A stretch of 64,000 nucleotides of DNA from Siphonodentalium dalli (taxonomy: Eukaryota; Mollusca; Scaphopoda; Gadilida; Siphonodentaliidae). Under the pieces are notes generated by a model. It was given only the letters and a program-made list of their open reading frames with translations. It had not been told where the DNA came from and did not search any database. Of the stretch, positions 27,480 through 38,026 are shown in pieces. The translations under genes and the position numbers were made by a program. Location: NCBI GenBank assembly GCA_032622095.1, contig CP136065.1:40305503-40369502 (forward strand). The letters are read 5' to 3'. The first letter of the stretch is position 1. Each line of letters begins with the position of its first letter.

Positions 27480-27603
27480 AGACGTTATCATAGTAGTAGA
27501 GTGAGTGGTTCGGGGGGCTAGCCCGGGATTGTCGAAATGGCCGAGAGGCACCTCTCCTTAATCCCTCATGTTTTTGCCTTTATTTGGTGTTAAAAAAAAA
27601 GAG
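27454..27603. repeat. 150-bp perfect direct repeat, copy 1
   Basis: The block is identical to 28127-28276 with an offset of 673 bp. It contains 26 bp of target flank, the 14-bp target duplication and 110 bp of the LINE 3' end, including CTAGCCCGGGATTGTC and a terminal A9 run. Confidence 0.9.
27480..27493. repeat. Left target-site duplication, 14 bp
   Basis: AGACGTTATCATAG here is repeated exactly at 29545-29558. Joining the outer flanks rebuilds the continuity of the degenerate 189-bp repeat (ATTATTACACC... then GCATAGCCATTTAC), as expected for an insertion between the two copies. Confidence 0.85.
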
Positions 27604-27611
27604 AAAAAAAA

Positions 27612-27812
27612 GGTGAGCATTTTGTGATGGTAATTATTTTTTCTTTTCTTTTTTGGATTAGCTTTTTCTGCCGATGATTCTGGAGATGGAAGGGATTTCT
27701 GTTCTTTTCCTTCAAGAAGTTGGAGTAATCTTTCTGATTTTTCCCTCGCTTGTTTGGATAAAGCTCTTTCCCTCTCAGTGTCAAGGAGGATTTCTTCTAC
27801 AGACTTAGTGGA
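27612..27812 (-). other. Lysine/glutamate-rich open segment, unknown
   Basis: On the minus strand 67 codons stay open, rich in Lys, Glu, Leu and Ser (for example ERERALSKQAREKSERLLQL). They read like a short coiled-coil or nuclear basic segment. The segment has no start codon and sits between a TAGA microsatellite (27814-27830) and the T-rich end. It may be chance in LINE 3' UTR, or part of an additional element ORF. Confidence 0.25.
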
Positions 27813-27839
27813 GCCTATCTATCTATCTATAGGTTTCTC

Positions 27840-28126
27840 CTAACCTTCATTATGCTGAAGTTTTAAAGGAGGCGCATGAGGTGTAACTGTACAATTTTTG
27901 TGCAATATTTTTGGTGAATTTTGGATTATATTTAAAAACATGATAAAACTCAGGTTTGGTACAGGTTGGTTATGGGAGTTTAAAGTAGTCGCTATAGAGA
28001 GTATATTTGAATTTGTCCAGGTCTGTGAGGGTAGCAATATAAGGGTCGAGAGAATTCCATGCAAGGATAGTGCGAGGGTAGAATGAGGTGCGGATGTATT
28101 TGGGTCCAGTATAAAAGAACACGAAT
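27840..28126 (-). pseudogene. LINE extreme C-terminus and start of 3' UTR
   Basis: Minus strand, starting just below 28126: GPKYIRTSFYPRTILAWNSL matches the end block of LINE polyproteins (aromatic/FPRT..WNSL). It is followed by decayed sequence, stops and a TATAGATAGATAG tail (about 27814-27835). Confidence 0.65.
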
Positions 28127-28276
28127 TTATTACACCATACATCTGTTTAAATAGACGTTATCATAGTAGTAGAGTGAGTGGTTCGGGGGGCTAGCCCGGG
28201 ATTGTCGAAATGGCCGAGAGGCACCTCTCCTTAATCCCTCATGTTTTTGCCTTTATTTGGTGTTAAAAAAAAAGAG
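28127..28276. repeat. 150-bp perfect direct repeat, copy 2 (inside the LINE)
   Basis: This is the same 150 bp as copy 1, now in the middle of the LINE reading frame, where it replaces part of the RT tail. Because it carries the target flank as well, it is a copy of the insertion junction and not of a mobile element. Confidence 0.9.
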
Positions 28277-28530
28277 CGGTGTCTCGTATGTTGACAATGT
28301 TGTTTTTTATTTTATAGAACATGACAAGTGATTGGTACAAACGCCGCTGTTCTAGAGTAGGCCATTGCAGCTGTCTTAGTATATCGGAGGCACTGCTTGG
28401 GTAGTTGTAGATGTTCATTGTGTACCGGGCTGCTCTGTGTTGGACCATTTCTATTTGGTCTCTTAGGTATGCTTGCCATGGATGCCATATGGTTGAGCAA
28501 TATTCCAGTTTAGGGCGGACATATGTTTTA
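28277..28530 (-). pseudogene. RT C-terminal continuation, frame-shifted
   Basis: In a different minus-strand frame from the preceding ORF, this segment reads KTYVRPKLEYCSTIWHPW, QIEMVQHRAARYTMN and LQWPTLEQRRLYQSLVMFYK, a standard LINE post-RT block. It stops where the duplicated 150-bp block begins at 28276. The next expected part (GPKYIRTSFYPRTILAWNSL) resumes at about 28105-28046, beyond the block. Confidence 0.8.
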
Positions 28531-28534
28531 TAGG

Positions 28535-29416
28535 CTAGTTCTTTTGTTTGTGGTTATTTGTCCTGATGTTTCTTCTGATGAACCTCCATGAGGCATTGGC
28601 TTTGTTTGTGATGTTGTTTATGTGAGAATTCCATGACATATCTTTAGAGATGGTTATTCCTAGATATTTTGCCTTTTCTGTGCTATTTAGTTTCTGATGG
28701 TGGAGATAGTAGTCATGGATTATAGGTTCCTTTTTCCTATGTATGTGGATTATTTCACATTTGTCAGTATTGAATGCCATTTGCCAATCATCTTCCCACT
28801 TTTCGAGTTTGATCAGGTCTTGTTGGATCGTGTTGCAGTCTGAGGGTGAGGATATTGTACAGTAGACCTGCGCTGATGTTGTTGTTGCTGGCGGCGGAGC
28901 TGGGGGACACCGGGATGTGGTGATACTCCGCCTCGATGACGACAGCAGGGACCTCCGGCAGATCAACGGAGTCCCTGCTAGCTGGTGCGATGTCGCCTGT
29001 TTCCATGCAGGTCGGGTCGTCTGGGCGTCTCTAGACAACTCCGACCTGCCAGCTATGACCTTGGACGTCGGCTGAACCACAAGGGGAGGGGTGACTGGCA
29101 GATCAACAGTCTCCCCCCTCTTCTGTTTCCATTTGGAACGTCTGGCGGCGTCCCTTCTTCTTCTCGCTGGCGTCTTTTTCTTGGGCGGCCCCTTCTTCTT
29201 CCCACTCAAATGACAGGAGGCAGTCTTGGAGTTGGTGTCCCGGGCCTGCGATCTCTGGATGACAGCATCTTCAGTCCGGAACTCCAGGCAAAGAGTCAGG
29301 TAGCCCCTGCTAGACTGGAGACTCCAGTTAGCAATGCCCACTACCCGACATCTTTGCACTGCGGCCAACACGGCTTCTGGGATTAAATCCATAAGCCTAA
29401 TCCAAAACCGTCTCAC
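28535..29416 (-). pseudogene. Fused ORF1-like / RT-tail frame of the deleted LINE
   Basis: This is an open frame of 293 codons. Residues 1-195 or so look like a LINE ORF1 nucleic-acid-binding protein: a basic stretch KKKGPPKKKTPARRRRDAAR near residue 75 resembles the basic motif seen in several ORF1 families, followed by Ser/Pro-rich sequence. From about residue 196 (VYCTISSPSDCNTIQQDL) it is the region just after RT motif C, with WQMAFNTDKCEIIHI and KYLGITISKDMSWNSHI. The catalytic RT motifs are absent, so it cannot reverse transcribe. The RT tail continues in another frame at 28263-28500 (RPKLEYCSTIWHPWQ; QHRAARYTM). Confidence 0.75.
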
Positions 29417-29544
29417 CGGCGTTAAGCACGAGGGCAGCTACATCCGAGGACGCGGCCACACGACTCACCCGTGCTCAACGCTCTGACAAAGAGGAACTAA
29501 TGAGGTCGAAGCAATCACGACCTGTTCGCTCCACCCTCTGCCAG

Positions 29545-29558
29545 AGACGTTATCATAG
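29545..29558. repeat. Right target-site duplication, 14 bp
   Basis: An exact copy of AGACGTTATCATAG from 27480-27493, closing the deleted LINE. Confidence 0.85.
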
Positions 29559-30110
29559 GCATAGCCATTTACATTTTATAAGCTAACTGCTCGCGTGTAC
29601 CAATGCCGTCGCTCTTATTACGCCCTCTCATTCGAGATGGCTATTCTATTTTGCGATTGGCTTCCTTCCATGGCTGCCACATCAGCGTTAACATTAGGCA
29701 TTTTTCAAATTTATTACGCCTTCGCCGTTTAAACCAATGTTATAGGCAAGTAGCCATTTACATTTTATGAGATAACCACTCGCACGTCAATTTGCTGTCA
29801 CTTTTATCACGCCTCTCGTTTGAGATGGCCATTCTTCTGCTGCCTTCCAAGCTGGGTTGACACTTCGGCGATAGCAATAATACGACTTTCCAAATCCATT
29901 ACACCCTACATACTTTTCAACAAATGTAACAATTAGTGTAGCCATTTACAGTTTCCATGGCTTGAATCAGATTCGTTATTCTCAATGCGATTCTCGGAAA
30001 ATATACAAAATGGAAATACAATGATATATTGTTATTCTCAAATCTTCGGTGATTTTGGGCCTAATTTATGAGCTCGCCACTCATACGTTCAATTGCTGTC
30101 GTTCTTATCG
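29559..30110. repeat. Degenerate 189-bp tandem repeat, right part
   Basis: TAGCCATTTACA recurs at 29562, 29751 and 29939 (spacings 189 and 188), with CGCACGT..ATTGCTGTC and TTATCACGCC..TC in register. A fourth, broken unit runs to about 30110. Confidence 0.75.
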
Positions 30111-30345
30111 CGCCACTCAACTTCGGGGAATGTTTATCCCCTGGGGAATGTTGATCCCCACGTGCAGGCCTTTCATGGCCATGTTATACGTGCCAGCTCT
30201 TGCCATGCTTGCCATGTGCACAGAGATCCTGTTCCATAATGTTGTTTCAGTCGAAACTCGAAATTTCATAGTCTCAAATTTGTGGAATGTTTATCCCTAC
30301 GTGCAGGCCTTTAAGGGCCATGTTACTATCGACCTTTGTTCCACC
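30111..30345. repeat. Duplicated segment with GGGGAATGTTTATCCCC palindromes
   Basis: GGGGAATGTTTATCCCC (30116) and GGGGAATGTTGATCCCC (30134) are followed by ACGTGCAGGCCTTTCATGG. A second version, GGAATGTTTATCCCTACGTG, lies at 30282. Their function is unknown. Confidence 0.5.
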
Positions 30346-31030
30346 TAGTTGGGCTTTTCCCATCGGAATAGAAGTGAAACCTTTATATTCTCTTACTTAC
30401 CTTTGCCAGTGAGCTTATCACGCTATACAATGCTTCCACAGACTTGGCTTGTAGTCTTGATAATATATAAACATGTAGATACATTGTTACTGTATCTCTC
30501 ATATACCATTAAAAACCACTGCATTTTTAGAATGACTATCAGTGGGTTTTATTTGTGGAGGTGTGGCTTGTATATCCATATACTGATTACTGAAACATAT
30601 ACTAACTTTACCATAGTAAAACTAGAGGCTTAATTGACCACTCCACTCATGATATAGTATGTGCGGTCCCGATAGGTATTACGCCTCTCTAGTCCTCGAT
30701 AGATATTCAGCTTACCGTACTCCACATGTTAACTGCTCACTTTATACTTTCATCGTCGCATTACGTGTAAGACATATAGCAAATGGATTATAAAAGAATA
30801 GCTTCATTCGCTTACTTATATTCGTGAGATTTCAGACCAGTGTGCTATGACGATATATATTTACAGTTGTCTTAAAGACTATAAAATTATAGCTGAACAG
30901 AACTTAGAACATACGGGTAGTCATACTATCACCTGGGTTGATATACTGTAATATTCCGATCAGTCAGTGTGGTAAATGATTGCAATTTTCCAATTAATTG
31001 AGTGGATGGTGGTCGAAAATTATTGAGACC
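30346..31030. other. Intergenic
   Basis: The sequence is AT-rich. Short frames of up to 94 codons (30349-30633) look random. Units of the following array may begin, badly degenerate, near 30825. Confidence 0.35.
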
Positions 31031-31039
31031 AGACTATCA

Positions 31040-32200
31040 CATACACTGAGGCTGAAAAGTATTATGCAAAGTTATACTATCTCGAACATAATTTATATCA
31101 TTGCTGGGGCTGAAACGTATCCAGACCAGTTATATGTAAATAATTACATCGTGAAAAGAATTTACATCAGACAACTCATATACCTGACATACCTGGGACT
31201 GAAAAGCATTCAGACCAGACACTTCAATACACAACACTGCATTCGAGCATAGTTTATATTATTGCTGGGGCTGAAAAGCATTCTTCAGACCAGACAATTT
31301 TATGTCCACAATTTCACACTATTATGTAAATAATTACATTGTTCTTATTGCATACGACAGTATCTGGAAAGAGTTCTTACTAGAAATCTCACTATATACC
31401 TGGGGTTGAAAAGCATTCAGACCAGGCCATTATACTATATACAACATAATTTATATTAGCGCTGTGGCTGAAAGGCATTCAGACCAGACAATTCTAAAGT
31501 AACAAATTCCCTACTACGCTGATACTGTAAAGACCTGTATGTTATGTAAATAATTACATTTGTCTTGTTGCTTACGGCAGTAGCTGAAAAGAGTTTGTAC
31601 CAGAAAACTCACCCACCTGGGGCTGAAAAGCATTCAGACCAGGCAATTTTATGGATGTAGAATTATACTGAACATAGTTTTATTATCGCTGGGGCTGAAA
31701 AGCATTCAGACCAGACAATGTTATGTACATGTATGTAGAATTATACCAGTACATAGTTTATATTCTCACTGGGGCTGGAAAGCACTCAGACCAGACAATG
31801 TTATGTATGCATAATTATAATCGAACTTAGTTCATTTTGTCGCTGGGGCTGAAAAGCATTACGACTAGACAAGTTTATGTCTGCAGAATTATACTAGTAC
31901 ATAGTTCATATTATTACTGGGGCTGGAAATTATTCAGACCAGACAATTGTATGTATTAAGAACTATAACAGAACATAGTTTATCATATCACGGGTGCTGA
32001 ATTATTATCTGACCGGACAATTTTAAATTTACTAATTTCATCCTCACAAATTTCACACCAGAACATAGTTAAGACTATGCTGGGGCTGAAAAATATTCAG
32101 ACCTGTCGGTTTGGTAAATAATTAGATTTGTCCTATTGATTAAAATAGTAGCTAACCAGTTTTCAGACCAGACCACTCATATTCACTGGGGCTGACCAGT
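31040..32200. repeat. Degenerate tandem array, CTGGGGCTGAAAAGCATTCAG units
   Basis: The core GGGGCTGAAAAGCATTCAGA, followed by CCAGACAATTTTATGT and ACATAGTTTATATTA, recurs near 31107, 31195, 31264, 31405, 31464, 31620, 31692, 31767, 31847, 31919 and 32084. Typical spacing is 70-80 bp with some double gaps. Only the core is well kept. No coding sequence was seen. Confidence 0.8.
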
Positions 32201-32535
32201 ATTTAGCTATGACAAGTTATTATGCAATTTCAATATGATTAAGTTAATATCAAATAGCAATGTCATTTACAGTATTACTGGTTACAGTATTACATGTTTA
32301 CACTCTGAATCTACTGTTCTGTCAATTCGCAGAACCCACTAAAAAATTACACTTTTGATCAATCATTCAACAACTTGCAAGTTGATATGTCTTTTGCTGC
32401 TAGCACAGCCATGGTGGGTATAGCAATACCATGCTTTGGATATCCCCTTCAATGGGCACTCGTCGGCTTCGGGTGGGGCAAAGGCATCGTATTACTGTAG
32501 CAGATGAATACTGTCAGTAACCCTGTTGCCTTTTT
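32201..32535. other. Intergenic
   Basis: No recognisable feature between the degenerate array and the 185-bp repeat. Confidence 0.3.
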
Positions 32536-32720
32536 GGCGGTTATTGGCCTCCACCTTCTTGACAATATATTTATATATAGTTATTATTGGTTGTTTATGT
32601 TTATAATAATAAACAGCCCAATTGAATCTGAACTACAGTGTTTGTTGTCAATGAACAAGCTCATCCTCCGAGTTCCCCTCTTGTTCCTATGCATAGGCTG
32701 TAGATTCCGAAGAACATAAA
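32536..32720. repeat. 185-bp dispersed repeat, copy 1
   Basis: The segment begins GGCGGTTATTGGCCTCCACC and ends GAAGAACATAAA. It matches 33132-33316 almost throughout, with about 12 differences clustered near ATATTTATATATAG. The flanks differ, so the unit is discrete. Both copies happen to read open, but the frame has no start context or known homology. Confidence 0.85.
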
Positions 32721-33131
32721 ACATTGATTATGAAATAATCAATTTTATTTTCTAGGGAGCGTACTAAATTAAATAGGTCCGGGACTCCGGGTGCGTGGAC
32801 CGCTGTACCCCTTTAACAACATGATGTACATTTTATATACGGTCATGCGCAGTCTCTTTGTCCTTCATCTTATCGGGAATAGAATCAATATTTATTTTGT
32901 CCAAACATAATTCCCGTAATTCCTTTTATATCAGAATTCATTTCCCCACCCTCCCACCCCAATATTATGTTAGCAGCTTGAGATTTATGTTTCACCTATC
33001 ACTTATTCGTCTCTTGAAATTCCAAAAAAAATATTATGGCTACATATATGTTACCACTATTACTAAGGCAATAGCTAGTTTATGATGCTAGGTATGTTTA
33101 TGGAACATTGTTATGTACCAACAGGTGGGAA
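32721..33131. other. Spacer between the 185-bp repeats
   Basis: CGCTGTACCCCTTTAA at 32802 resembles the right end of the TTAA-type MITE at 36559-36764, suggesting a decayed or solo end. Nothing else was recognised. Confidence 0.35.
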
Positions 33132-33316
33132 GGCGGTTATTGGCCTCCACCTTCTTGACAATATATTTTGTTTAAGTTATTATTGGTTGTTTATGTTTAT
33201 AATAATAAACAGCCCAATTGAATCGGAACTACAGTGTTTGTTGTCAATGAACAAGCTCATCCTCCGAGTTCCCTTCTTGTCACTATGCATAGGCTGTAGA
33301 TTCAGAAGAACATAAA
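33132..33316. repeat. 185-bp dispersed repeat, copy 2
   Basis: Same length and ends as copy 1 at 32536-32720, start to start 596 bp. The surrounding sequence is unrelated, which argues for a short mobile unit or a duplication of only this part. Confidence 0.85.
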
Positions 33317-34355
33317 TATTTACATCTTCATTCGCGACGCAACTATCAGCGATAAATTACCGTAAATGATTTCACTATCGAGAGTCATTGCATTTAATTC
33401 ATAAATAAGAATGACGGTGTGTGTTGTAAATGTGGATTAATATTCGTAAAAATAACTACTTTGAGATTATTCTTCATTTCTATGTGATCACCCTACCGGA
33501 GTGTTTCATATCACTTAATTCTTGATAAATATTTCCATCCTATTTACCGGCAATTTTCGATATCATCGCTACATGTGGAACTACAGAGTTTTTATACTTG
33601 TTACATACTTAGTTGTGATACATATACATAAGGATTTTTGCGTTCGTTTTCTGACACATTATATCTTTATATAATGAAATGCCAGTGTGTGAACCGTGGA
33701 CGAGGCTTAATGAATAATTTCATATCGTATTTACATTTAAATTTCTCGATATGCCATTGTTCGCACTGAACTGTGCCAAATTTGCCAATGGCAAAACATA
33801 TTTTTATTTGGAGAAAAAAATTAATCTGGCAAAAAATGTGGCAAGTGTCATGTGTTTTTAATTATGGGAGGTGAACTATCTAATCAGAAAACATCATCCC
33901 GATCAACAGATATATCACAGTGATCTTACTACTTCAGTCGATAGAAAAATTTTGGCTACTTTAATCGACATTCTACTATATGGGGGTATTATGTCATATC
34001 ATGTAATTGAACATTCATGTCAACATTTGGCACGAATGTAGCTCCATTTCGTACACCTTACTCGTATTTAAATTCGCGCAGTACTATTTTTCGCGCACCC
34101 ATTGGTGTGCGAATTTAAAACTGAGCGAAAATAGTACGATTCATGACCACAAGGACAACACGATGACGTATTAAAGAGTTACATACATTACGGATGTTGG
34201 GTCGAATAACCAATTATCTATATAGTAGGGCCATATATATTTGCATGAGGGGAACTAATCTCAACACCATTATTGACATAAAGCGATAAAGCATTATCAG
34301 ATCTTCGACGTTGTGCACAATTCTTGTAAGAAACACATACATGTACATAGCATTG
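33317..34355. other. Intergenic with a hairpin-prone patch
   Basis: At about 34090-34132 GCGCACC pairs with GGTGTGC, and the outer word GTACTATTTTTCGC pairs with GCGAAAATAGTAC. The result is a small imperfect foldback. No gene was recognised. Confidence 0.4.
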
Positions 34356-34359
34356 AAAA

Positions 34360-34640
34360 ACGTCAAATTCAAGATGGCCCCCTGGCGACCATGTTTTTTT
34401 ATAGAAATTTGGAAAATATTGTTGCCTGCCAAATGTCACCTGAAGATTCTTATAAAGTTTGGTGATGATAGGATGAGGGATGTGACCTTTGGGTTGTGCC
34501 GAAGGATTTAATCATGCAAAGAGTAAAACCCAAGATGGCCGCTGGCAGTAATGTTTTTCAACGAATTTCGGAACAAAATTGATGGCCCTCATCTAGAGGT
34601 CACCCTGAAGATGCATATAAAGTTTGGTGATGATCTGCAG
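34360..34640. repeat. Two diverged tandem copies, about 160 bp
   Basis: CAAGATGGCC (34370 and 34529) and ATAAAGTTTGGTGATGAT (34452 and 34616) recur in the same order. Related CAAGATGGCG and AAATGGCG words occur at 39049 and 39210, so this is a dispersed family. Confidence 0.6.
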
Positions 34641-35590
34641 GCAGGGTTCGCGCTGCCGATCGCCAATTTAGCAAATTGCTATAAAAAAAAATGAAATGGC
34701 TCCAAAAATATCCCGATTGGATACAAAAATTGGCAACTAGCTTTTTGGCTGTTGGCAATTGATAGCCATCGGGCATATAATAAAGCTTGCAGTCAGTCGG
34801 TCGGAAACAAAACACACATTGATATCCGGTCGTGACTTAGCTAATTGGGTCCTAATTGAAAGCGTACAATAGATTCGCGCTTATGTCAGATCTACATATT
34901 ATATTGCTGGGGTGAATTGGTTTCGAATTTATACTCGATTATAACACTGTGTATGGCTATTGACTCCAATATGACAAACATTAGCCAAACATATAATAGG
35001 TAATTTATTTGTTTTTGTTTTTTGGGAAACCAAATTAAAAAGTGGCACCAAAAAATATGGTAAAAAGTGGTAACAGAAAGCATAAAGTGGCTCTAAAAAT
35101 AATGCAATTGGTAACAGTGTCGGCATCAACACGAAACAGGTTCTTAAAAAATACCTGGAAAAACCCAAAATAACACACAGAATACATGTGCTGATCAGTA
35201 AATTATTGATTGATTCTTCCCCAAATATTGTCTAAGGTAGCTCATAATGCTCATTATACATGTAAACAAATATAAAAGCATTAGTGTACCTTCTTTTCAT
35301 CACAGAAAGTGTAACTTTAGATGTGTCCCATAGTATCACATGAATTTATGTCAATTATGATTTTTGAAAAAATTATTAGGGCAACACCACCTGGCAATTA
35401 ACTCTCCAACAATACAGGTATTCAGCTGAAATCCACTATGTATCACAAAAATAATTTTCATTTCCATGAGCTGAGTTCTTGGGCTAGGTACTGTGCTAAG
35501 GCCAGACCCAGGTCAAGCATTCATACAAATACATGTACTGCGTGTAAATAGAAACTTGAAAATAAGACGGTCATATGCAGTCTGCAGAAT
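34641..35590. other. Intergenic
   Basis: No feature is supported. Short minus-strand frames (34600-35168) are low-complexity and aromatic-rich, as expected from AT-rich noncoding DNA. Confidence 0.35.
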
Positions 35591-35596
35591 AAGCTC

Positions 35597-35795
35597 CAAG
35601 GAGGGTGAGTTTTGTGATGCTATCCAGCAGAGTGGGCTGTAGCATTACCAAATTCACCATATGTGACCCTCATATGTAGCTAGTTCTCCATGGTTGGTCG
35701 AGACCAAAATAGAATGAGGTCGTTAGAGGTTGAATTTGTTGATGCTATGCCGGGTAGTATCGCCAAATTCGCCCTCTGCAGACTTCGATCATTTT
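35597..35795. repeat. Two short palindromic elements
   Basis: The first (35597-35678) folds AGGGTGAGTTTTGTGATGCTA against TAGCATTACCAAATTCACC. The second (35714-35795) folds GAGGTTGAATTTGTTGATGC against TATCGCCAAATTCGCCCTC. They share the same plan and the same GATGCTAT centre with 1546-1650. Confidence 0.55.
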
Positions 35796-36558
35796 GCTGA
35801 TGACCAGCACATTATTTTTAGACTTGCATATTATATTAAGTTATATTATATTTTCTTTCCCTTCTTTTCACTCATCTGTTCTGATTTTGTTTATTCCATT
35901 TAGCAGCCTTCTCCATATCTACACATTCAAGGTCTATGTATGCTCGCCCAATCTTTTATCTGGGTCCCACCATCTCAAGATTATTATCTCAGTGATATGC
36001 GTTGTTGCAGTCTACAGTCCCATGCCAAGTTCCGATACAATTTTGACTGAGTCATCTGGTCTGATCAGGTATAATGAGTAAATATTAATGAGATAAATGA
36101 ATAGCTTTTTTCATTTTATTTATATTAAAGTTTATTCATGTGCTACATAACTGTCCATTTTCATCTGGAACCAGTAGCATTGATACATGGCAATGTGATC
36201 GGATGTAAAAGGCGAATTCCTGAGAGTTGGTTCGTAATCTGGATTACTGAGAAGCATCATGCCCATATCCACACTAACTACCCACCTAAGCGCTGCCCTA
36301 AGTGGCATACACACCTTAACAATGATGCTGAACACTTTGAGGCGTTTATATTGAAGAAATGTTGTAAGAGGAAAAAATTGCGACCACTCAGGAAAAAAGT
36401 GACCCCGGCCTAGTGTATGGGAAAAAGTGGATGACCCCCCCCCCCCCCCCTGTCAGGACCTCGCCAAAGGCTCCACCCAGACCTCATTTAGTGGAGTCAT
36501 TTTGTAAATTTGCTATAAATTGTGGACAGTTGTAGGTTATATTTGTCATGATATGATA
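35796..36558. other. Intergenic with a poly-C run
   Basis: A run of C occupies 36437-36450. The 91-codon plus frame at 36138-36413, ending in a basic tail, has no recognisable homology or splice context that I can see. Confidence 0.35.
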
Positions 36559-36764
36559 TTAAAGGGGCGCTGTGCACCAAATCCGGCCATTTATAGGAAC
36601 ATATCATGTTATACCCAACAGAATATATGCAACAAATGAATAAATTTTAGCCATTGATGACCGCAAAATACACTTGTGTGGTCTTTGAACGATGGAAACA
36701 ACACAATCGTTTTGAATGAAAATAAGTTATAGATGCCCAAATTTAGTGTACAGTACCCCTTTAA
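36559..36764. mobile_element. MITE with TTAAAGGGG termini
   Basis: The left end TTAAAGGGGCGCTGTGCACC and the reverse complement of the right end, TTAAAGGGGTACTGTACACT, agree over 24 bp with 4 differences, ending AAAT. The length is 206 bp and there is no coding capacity. TTAA at each edge fits the piggyBac-type target, though TTAA could belong to the inverted repeat. Confidence 0.75.
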
Positions 36765-37312
36765 CATCTAATGACAGAAATGGTCAATTTTATGAACAGT
36801 CTTCACATTTCCAATCAATATTTGCCTTCCTCTTCCGCAGTCCAACACAGTATCTGTGAACTTCTTTCTGACATCAATCACATTGTACTTGTAGCTTATT
36901 CTTCTGCTTTCCTATTTTACACAGTGCTGCTGCACACCCTCATTGAACCTGCACGGCAACTGACATAGTCACCGAAGAGAAAGAAAAGTATGCATTGATA
37001 CAATGTTATAACAATTATATCTTTCATACTTGCAATTGCAATCAATATTCGGCATATGACAACGGAATCTCATTCCATGGAATCAGGAAATAGAGCACAG
37101 TGAAGAAAACTGAAGTAATCAACTTATCACAATTGAGTTAAAGGGCAGAATAAATTATTTGCTTATTTCATTGTGAGAACTGATAAAAAAATATTGATAT
37201 TTGATATTGTTATCCTTCATCACATTTCATCCCATTTTCATCTCTTCTGATTGGCTGAGAGTGCGTCACATGGCGGGCCGTAAATCACCTTGTTATTCAT
37301 TGTATACCGCTA

Positions 37313-37318
37313 TTTATT
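37313..37318 (-). promoter_or_regulatory. Poly(A) signal AATAAA of the candidate minus-strand gene
   Basis: AATAAA on the minus strand, 72 bp beyond the stop codon in the last candidate exon at 37390-37463. Confidence 0.4.
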
Positions 37319-37389
37319 TAAATATCGTCAAGAAGTTTTCAAATGTGTTTACAGTTATATATAACACTAATTATTAATGTTTAAAGTGT

Positions 37390-37463
37390 TTAAATACACA
37401 TCTTGGAGCCCTTGATTCCTGTCATCATGGTGTGGCGACTGATATCTGCCGAAGATGTGATAT
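37390..37463 (-). CDS. Candidate terminal exon of an unidentified host gene
   Basis: The minus strand has a good 3' splice site (TTTTTATATTTCAG) ending at 37464. Joined after the exon at 38027-38098, the frame continues for 24 codons (DITSSADISRHTMMTGIKGS...) to TAA at 37392-37390. An AATAAA follows 72 bp on. If spliced directly to the exon at 38688-38836, another frame is also open, to a TAG about 25 bp further. I do not recognise the protein. Supporting evidence is the splice consensus, frame closure and poly(A) signal; homology is lacking. Confidence 0.45.
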
Positions 37464-38026
37464 CTGAAATATAAAAATGTAGTATATAAAATATTTGCAC
37501 CAAATAGAAAATGGATATATGTGGAATATGTAATTCAACATATTATTTGAAGAACTTGAGAAGGTGCCTTTACTTCAACATATGCTCATGTCTAATTCTT
37601 TAAAGACATGTTGTGGACTTACTGCAGTAAAAAAAAATCGCCAAGTTATTATCCAGACACTATCAGCACTGGAATAATGTAGCAATTAAATAATATTATC
37701 AAAATTTCCTGCAAGATCAACTGTACCATTTCATAGAACACCACGATTGAACTACGCACAGATGTAAATATTTTATCATTATTCGGGTCACACTATTGGA
37801 CATAAACATTACAACGATTACGACAATGATGATCTTTTCTAACCATTTGAATATCAAATATACGAAAATAACTTATTTTAGCATGATTATTTGTCATTCA
37901 GTTTGGAACACCCCCATCGAGTGTTTAACATCACTTTAAGAAATTAAGGATTCTTTAAGATGTGGCAATTTCTTGACAAATAGAATATAATGAAGAATAA
38001 CACAAAAGGGTAAATGTGGTACTTAC

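Larger units (their letters stand above)
27494..29544 (-). mobile_element. Internally deleted, rearranged LINE (minus strand)
   Basis: The element is bounded by the 14-bp duplication. Read on the minus strand, it starts at 29544 with a GC-rich leader and an ORF1-like lysine/arginine-rich segment. It then passes straight into the C-terminal part of a LINE reverse transcriptase, with no RT core, and ends in a 3' UTR at 27494. The region 28850-29530 is much richer in G, C and CpG than its surroundings. A 150-bp block of its own 3' end and target flank is duplicated inside it (28127-28276). Non-autonomous mobilisation by a full-length relative is an inference. Confidence 0.75.

Noticed and set aside
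27494-27560. tRNA-like A box (TGGCCGAGAGG) suggesting a SINE
   Set aside because: No B box lies at the right distance downstream, and the 150-bp block carries target flank, so it is a LINE junction.
32504-33315. Duplicated membrane-protein exons in the 185-bp repeats
   Set aside because: The hydrophobic peptide comes from AT-rich repeat sequence, lacks splice sites and ends at the repeat edge.
36138-36413. 91-codon frame with a His/Cys-rich middle and basic tail
   Set aside because: There is no motif with correct spacing, no splice context and no known family. Left as intergenic.
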